Origin: Paenibacillus albidus
Lineage (GTDB): Bacteria > Bacillota > Bacilli > Paenibacillales > Paenibacillaceae
Length of the DNA stretch: 64,000 bases
Assembly: GCF_014644435.1 (NCBI RefSeq)
Contig: NZ_BMKR01000013.1
Coordinates: forward strand, 1-64,000
Direction: 5' to 3'
The translations under genes and the position numbers were made by a program. Under the pieces are notes generated by a model. The model was not told where the DNA came from, made no database searches, and saw only the letters and a program-made list of their open reading frames with translations. Below are positions 62,103-64,000 of the stretch, one piece after another. Within the stretch, counting starts at the first letter, position 1. Each line of letters starts with the position of its first letter.

Positions 62103-62984
62103 ATGCACTACCGTTCCACTTCGTATCGAATTTTCTCCATTCTAAACGGGGTATTCCTGTCTCTCCTGGCGCTGCTCTGTATCCTGCCGCTAATTCACGT
62201 TCTGGCGGTATCGCTCAGTTCTTCGGCAGCGGCGGATGCGAATTTGGTGAAGCTGTGGCCGATCGGTTTTACAACCGAAGCCTATATGGTAACCTTGGGA
62301 AATGACCGTTTCATTTCCTCGTTCGGGATCTCCGTGCTGCGGACGGCGCTGGGAACCGTTCTATCGCTGCTCCTGTCCATCCTGGTCGGCTACGCGCTCT
62401 CCAAGGAAACGAATGAGTTCAAGGGACGAAACGGTTATGCCTGGTTCTTCGTATTCACCATGCTGTTCAGCGGCGGACTGATTCCGACTTATATTGTGGT
62501 TCAGAAGCTGGGCTTGATCAATAGTATTTGGGCGCTGGTTCTGCCGGGCGCTATGAGCGTATACAATACGATTCTCTTAATGAATTTCTTCCGGACATCA
62601 GTGCCGAAGGCACTGGAAGAAGCCGCTTTTATTGACGGGGCCGGGCACTTCCGTACTTTGTGGAGCATTTATCTGCCTATCTCGCTGCCTTCACTGGCAA
62701 CCATCTCACTGTTCACGATGGTGGGGCACTGGAACGCCTGGTTTGACGGGCTGATTTATATCACAGATACGGCCAAATACCCGATGTCGACCCTGCTGCA
62801 GACGATTGTGGTTCAACGTGATCTCAGCAGTATGAGTGTCAGTGCCGACGAGATTCAGGCGTTGTCCAACCGTACCGTTAAGACGGCGCAAATTTTTATC
62901 GCTACCTTGCCCATTATTCTGGTGTATCCGTTCCTGCAGCGGTTTTTCGTCAAAGGCATCGTCCTGGGCTCGGTCAAGGAATAA
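62103..62984 (+). CDS. ABC transporter permease, LplC type
   Basis: 293 aa with six predicted membrane helices, the EAA loop LEEAAFIDGAGHFRTLWSI, and the C terminus RFFVKGIVLGSVKE. GGGGAGGG precedes the ATG. It lies 19 bp after the LplB-type gene. Confidence 0.93.
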   Translation: MHYRSTSYRIFSILNGVFLSLLALLCILPLIHVLAVSLSSSAAADANLVKLWPIGFTTEAYMVTLGNDRFISSFGISVLRTALGTVLSLLLSILVGYALSKETNEFKGRNGYAWFFVFTMLFSGGLIPTYIVVQKLGLINSIWALVLPGAMSVYNTILLMNFFRTSVPKALEEAAFIDGAGHFRTLWSIYLPISLPSLATISLFTMVGHWNAWFDGLIYITDTAKYPMSTLLQTIVVQRDLSSMSVSADEIQALSNRTVKTAQIFIATLPIILVYPFLQRFFVKGIVLGSVKE

Positions 62985-63019
62985 AACATCATCCATTTAA
63001 CGATCAAGGGGGAATTTCC

Positions 63020-64000
63020 ATGATAACGAAATCCGGCAAGCTACTATCGATCACGCTGGCGCTGGCACTCGGCATGACGCTGCTGACAGGCTGCGGCGGA
63101 GAAAAGAATACGAACACAACGCAGGCTGTCGATCCCACAGGCAATGAAATTATAGACGGCAAATATAAGGACACGCTTACAATCAAGGTGGCGCGGCAGT
63201 TAACGGCGGATGTGACCTTCCGCAGCGGGGAGGACATCAACAACAATCCCCATAAAACTTGGGTCAAGGACAAATTCAATATCGATCTCGATTATGTGTG
63301 GACGGCGGACAGCAGCTCCATTGATACGAAGGTGCGTCTGATGCTGTCGGCCAACGAAGCACTCCCCGATGTGATACAGTTCCGCGGCTCGCAGGATGTG
63401 GCGGATGCGCTGATTGATTCCGGCAAGTTCCTGGCGCTTAACGATATATTCGATAAAAATGCCGGCGAGAACCTGAAGAATGCATTGGCCGAAGATCCGA
63501 CCGTCTGGAATCCGTACACCCGCGATGGGCAGAGATACGGCATCCCAGTGCTCGATTACGCCTACAATAATGACCCGGTGCTCTGGATTAGAGACGACTG
63601 GATGAAGAAATTCAGCCTGGAAGCGCCGAAGACGGTGGACGAACTGGAGAAAATGATGGAGGTCTTTGCGACTCAGGACCCTGATGGCAACGGCAAAAAA
63701 GACACCGTCGGCCTCGCGGTCGGCATCAAGGACGGCTTCAAAACCTGGGGACCGGCCGACAGCGCTTTTCTGTTCGGTGCATACGGCACGATTCCGAATC
63801 AATGGAACCTGGGCGGAAACGGCGAATTGGAATACGGCTCGGTGCAGCCGGAGGCGAAGCAGGTGCTTGTCAAACTGCGCGACTGGATGAGCAAAGGTTA
63901 TATCCATAAGGAAGCCGGGCTTCAGGATGCAGGAAAAGCATTAGAGTTGTTTGCGGCAGGCAAGGCCGGGATTGTTACTGCCCCGTATTGGGCCAGCGGC
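63020..64000 (+). CDS. Sugar ABC transporter solute-binding lipoprotein, 3' end outside window
   Basis: The frame is open from the ATG at 63020 to the window end (327 codons). A lipoprotein signal of about 25 residues ends in LLTGC. The mature part has PHKTWVKDKFNIDLDYVWTA and DDWMKKFSLEAPKTVDELEK, usual for LplA/YtcQ-type binding proteins, and a likely calcium-binding loop DPDGNGKKD. AAGGGGG lies upstream. Third gene of the importer operon. The ligand is unknown. Confidence 0.92.
   Translation, partial: MITKSGKLLSITLALALGMTLLTGCGGEKNTNTTQAVDPTGNEIIDGKYKDTLTIKVARQLTADVTFRSGEDINNNPHKTWVKDKFNIDLDYVWTADSSSIDTKVRLMLSANEALPDVIQFRGSQDVADALIDSGKFLALNDIFDKNAGENLKNALAEDPTVWNPYTRDGQRYGIPVLDYAYNNDPVLWIRDDWMKKFSLEAPKTVDELEKMMEVFATQDPDGNGKKDTVGLAVGIKDGFKTWGPADSAFLFGAYGTIPNQWNLGGNGELEYGSVQPEAKQVLVKLRDWMSKGYIHKEAGLQDAGKALELFAAGKAGIVTAPYWASG

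Overview
The window looks like a Paenibacillus-type chromosome (Bacillota, endospore former). The evidence is a conserved Bacillus-like housekeeping block (ytoI, ytpI, ytrI, ytrH, dnaE, accDA, pyk, fxsA, ytvI, citZ, icd, mdh), sporulation families (YheC/YheD, YtrH, YtrI, YtvI, DUF3231), LplB/LplC-type sugar importers with Cache-AraC regulators, and GGAGG ribosome binding sites with frequent GTG and TTG starts. All identifications come from reading the sequence and remembered family motifs; no database search was run.

Layout. 1-262: 3' tip of a 23S rRNA and a complete 5S rRNA. 263-880: no convincing gene, but a structured repeat element (515-697). 881-9000: an HD-GYP/HATPase protein, an LTA-synthase-like enzyme with a shortened membrane part, a DUF3231 protein, an erythromycin-esterase-family protein, a small probable spore protein, a neopullulanase-type GH13 enzyme and a DUF2071 protein. 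9103-11829: a VanR/VanS/VanY-like three-gene unit. 12158-25572: a pectin-oligosaccharide locus with a LplB-LplC-lipoprotein importer, two AraC regulators, and GH43, GH28, CE8, an esterase and GH105. None of the five enzymes has a signal peptide, so the logic is import followed by cytoplasmic dismantling. 25955-30047: a membrane-anchored beta-lactamase-fold serine hydrolase with a two-component system.

30135-36829: a six-gene minus-strand operon with five YheC/YheD-type ATP-grasp paralogues and a GNAT acetyltransferase, with a sigma-K-like promoter in front and yheA divergent. 37363-37889: a second copy of the structured repeat element, followed by a degenerate 7-bp tandem array. 37890-58070: the housekeeping block. 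Compared with B. subtilis, nrnA is not between ytpI and ytrI, pfkA is not between accA and pyk, and phoPR does not follow mdh. 58214-59762: a small membrane protein and a general-stress-type SDR. 59818-61026: a decayed IS1182-type element. 61169-64000: a second LplB-LplC-lipoprotein operon, cut by the window end.

The strongest new observation is a roughly 183-bp intergenic element present twice (515-697 and 37508-37691). Each copy has four 19-bp dyads of the form TGATGTA-N5-TACATCA at nearly identical spacing (51/62/51 and 51/62/52 bp), with self-complementary spacers. Its function is unknown; it could be a bcr1-like mobile repeat or a structured RNA. The expanded YheC/YheD operon with an embedded acetyltransferase is the best candidate for an undescribed enzyme system.
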